NCBI RefSeq assembly: GCF_003443875.1
Contig: NZ_CP027482.1
Coordinates: 2,790,001 to 2,854,000 of the forward strand
Reading direction: 5' to 3'
DNA: 64,000 nt
Source of the DNA: Aeromicrobium sp. A1-2
GTDB taxonomy: Bacteria > Actinomycetota > Actinomycetes > Propionibacteriales > Nocardioidaceae
Positions within the stretch are counted from its first letter, which is position 1, and each line of letters opens with the position of its first letter. The notes beneath the pieces are model-generated. The model saw nothing but the letters and a program-made list of their open reading frames with translations, did no database searches and was not told the DNA's origin. Positions 63,588-64,000 of the stretch are shown here, piece after piece. Both the position numbers and the translations under genes were made by a program.

Positions 63588-64000
63588 CTACTTGCAGGTC
63601 AACCCGTCCTCAGGCACGGTGCCGTCGGTGAAGAAGGTGTCGACGGCCGACGTGATGCAGGCGTTGCCGGAGTTGTAGGCCGTGTGGCCGTCGCCGAAAC
63701 GGGTCACGAGCACACCCGACGACAGCTGGGACGCCAGCGACTTCGCCCACTCGTACGGCGTCGCGGGATCTCGGGTCGTGCCGATCACGACGATCGGAGG
63801 CGCGCCCTCCGCGCTGATCTTCGGCAACGGGTTGGTTGACTTGATCGGCCAGTCGGTGCACCCGAGGCCCCCCCAGGCCAAGGACCGCCCGAACACCGGC
63901 GAGACCTCCTCGAACCGCGGGATCAGGGCCTCGGTCTGCGCCTGGGTCAGCCGATCGGGCGCGTCGAGGCAGTTGACCGCATAGATGACCTGGCCGAGGT
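63588..64000 (-). CDS. Secreted tripeptidyl-aminopeptidase-like alpha/beta hydrolase, C-terminal part only
   Basis: The frame is open from the right window edge to a TAG at 63588, giving 137 residues. It reads LGQVIYAVNCLDAPDRLTQAQT, then LAWGGLGCTDWPIKSTN, PPIVVIGTTRDPATPYEWAKSLASQL with the catalytic Asp, and FGDGHTAYNSGNACITSAVDTFFTDG with the catalytic His and conserved Cys. This is the TAP-like C-terminal domain of secreted mycelial-type proteases/esterases. The nucleophile, signal peptide and start lie outside the window. Convergent with the chorismate mutase gene, 3 bp apart. Confidence 0.85.
   Translation of the reverse strand, partial: LGQVIYAVNCLDAPDRLTQAQTEALIPRFEEVSPVFGRSLAWGGLGCTDWPIKSTNPLPKISAEGAPPIVVIGTTRDPATPYEWAKSLASQLSSGVLVTRFGDGHTAYNSGNACITSAVDTFFTDGTVPEDGLTCK

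Overview
The window is chromosomal DNA of a high-GC actinobacterium. Gene content fits Nocardioidaceae and most resembles Aeromicrobium, but this is inferred from memory of gene families, not from a search. Pointers are the DUF3073 gene beside purM-purF, the sterol-carrier-like gene beside purL, DUF3151 and an SCO4848-type gene, class E sortase, valine-type dehydrogenase, CGNR zinc-finger regulator, and many start codons 6-8 nt behind a TAnnnT -10 box (leaderless genes).

Region 1 (1-10700, all minus strand) is a catabolic supercluster. In transcription order it encodes an acyl-CoA ligase, an SDR, a HAD hydrolase, an Rbs-type ABC importer (binding lipoprotein, double ATPase, permease), an ACAD11-like acyl-CoA dehydrogenase, a second SDR, an APH-fold phosphotransferase and a cyclase-family hydrolase cut by the window edge. 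Ligase, SDR, kinase and dehydrogenase match the logic of bacterial levulinate/4-hydroxy-acid degradation (LvaE, LvaD, LvaA, LvaC). HAD, kinase and dehydrogenase are the three domains fused in vertebrate ACAD10. Two near-identical palindromes stand in front of the two parts of the cluster and look like operators of one unseen regulator.

Region 2 (10746-12440, plus strand) is a decayed fatty-acid operon: a thiolase stub, a frameshifted acyl-CoA dehydrogenase and the C-terminal part of a second one. Region 3 (12554-22499) holds an amino acid dehydrogenase, DUF3073, purM, purF, an SRPBCC protein, another acyl-CoA ligase, a glycerophosphodiesterase, a sterol-carrier-like protein and purL.

Region 4 (22549-36761) is mixed: an Old Yellow Enzyme, a ferredoxin-reductase-type flavoprotein with a coupled 50-residue protein, a 5'-truncated regulator, a decapeptide-repeat protein, an autoregulated ABC exporter/TetR operon, an EamA transporter, an Fpg/Nei glycosylase, an alpha/beta hydrolase, an Nramp transporter, a rhodanese, a DEAD-box helicase and small proteins.

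Region 5 (36826-47140) carries the rest of de novo purine synthesis (purQ, purS, purC, purB, purD, purA), interrupted by a FadD-type ligase and a divergent sigma factor/Ser-Thr kinase pair that appears to share one bidirectional promoter. Region 6 (47230-58459) holds a CGNR regulator/EamA transporter pair, a lipid kinase, DUF3151, an AbiEi-like gene bracketed by related palindromes, fba, a CoA-disulfide-reductase-like flavoprotein, a TrmH-type methyltransferase, pyrE, a sortase, an MFS transporter and an aminotransferase.

Region 7 (58499-64000) holds two Lrp/AsnC regulators, each divergent from an amino acid catabolic unit: hppD, and ddaH-ocd, where ddaH has a single-base frameshift. It ends with tRNA-Thr(CGT), a chorismate mutase and a partial secreted-peptidase-like hydrolase. 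No CRISPR array, rRNA, insertion sequence or prophage was seen.
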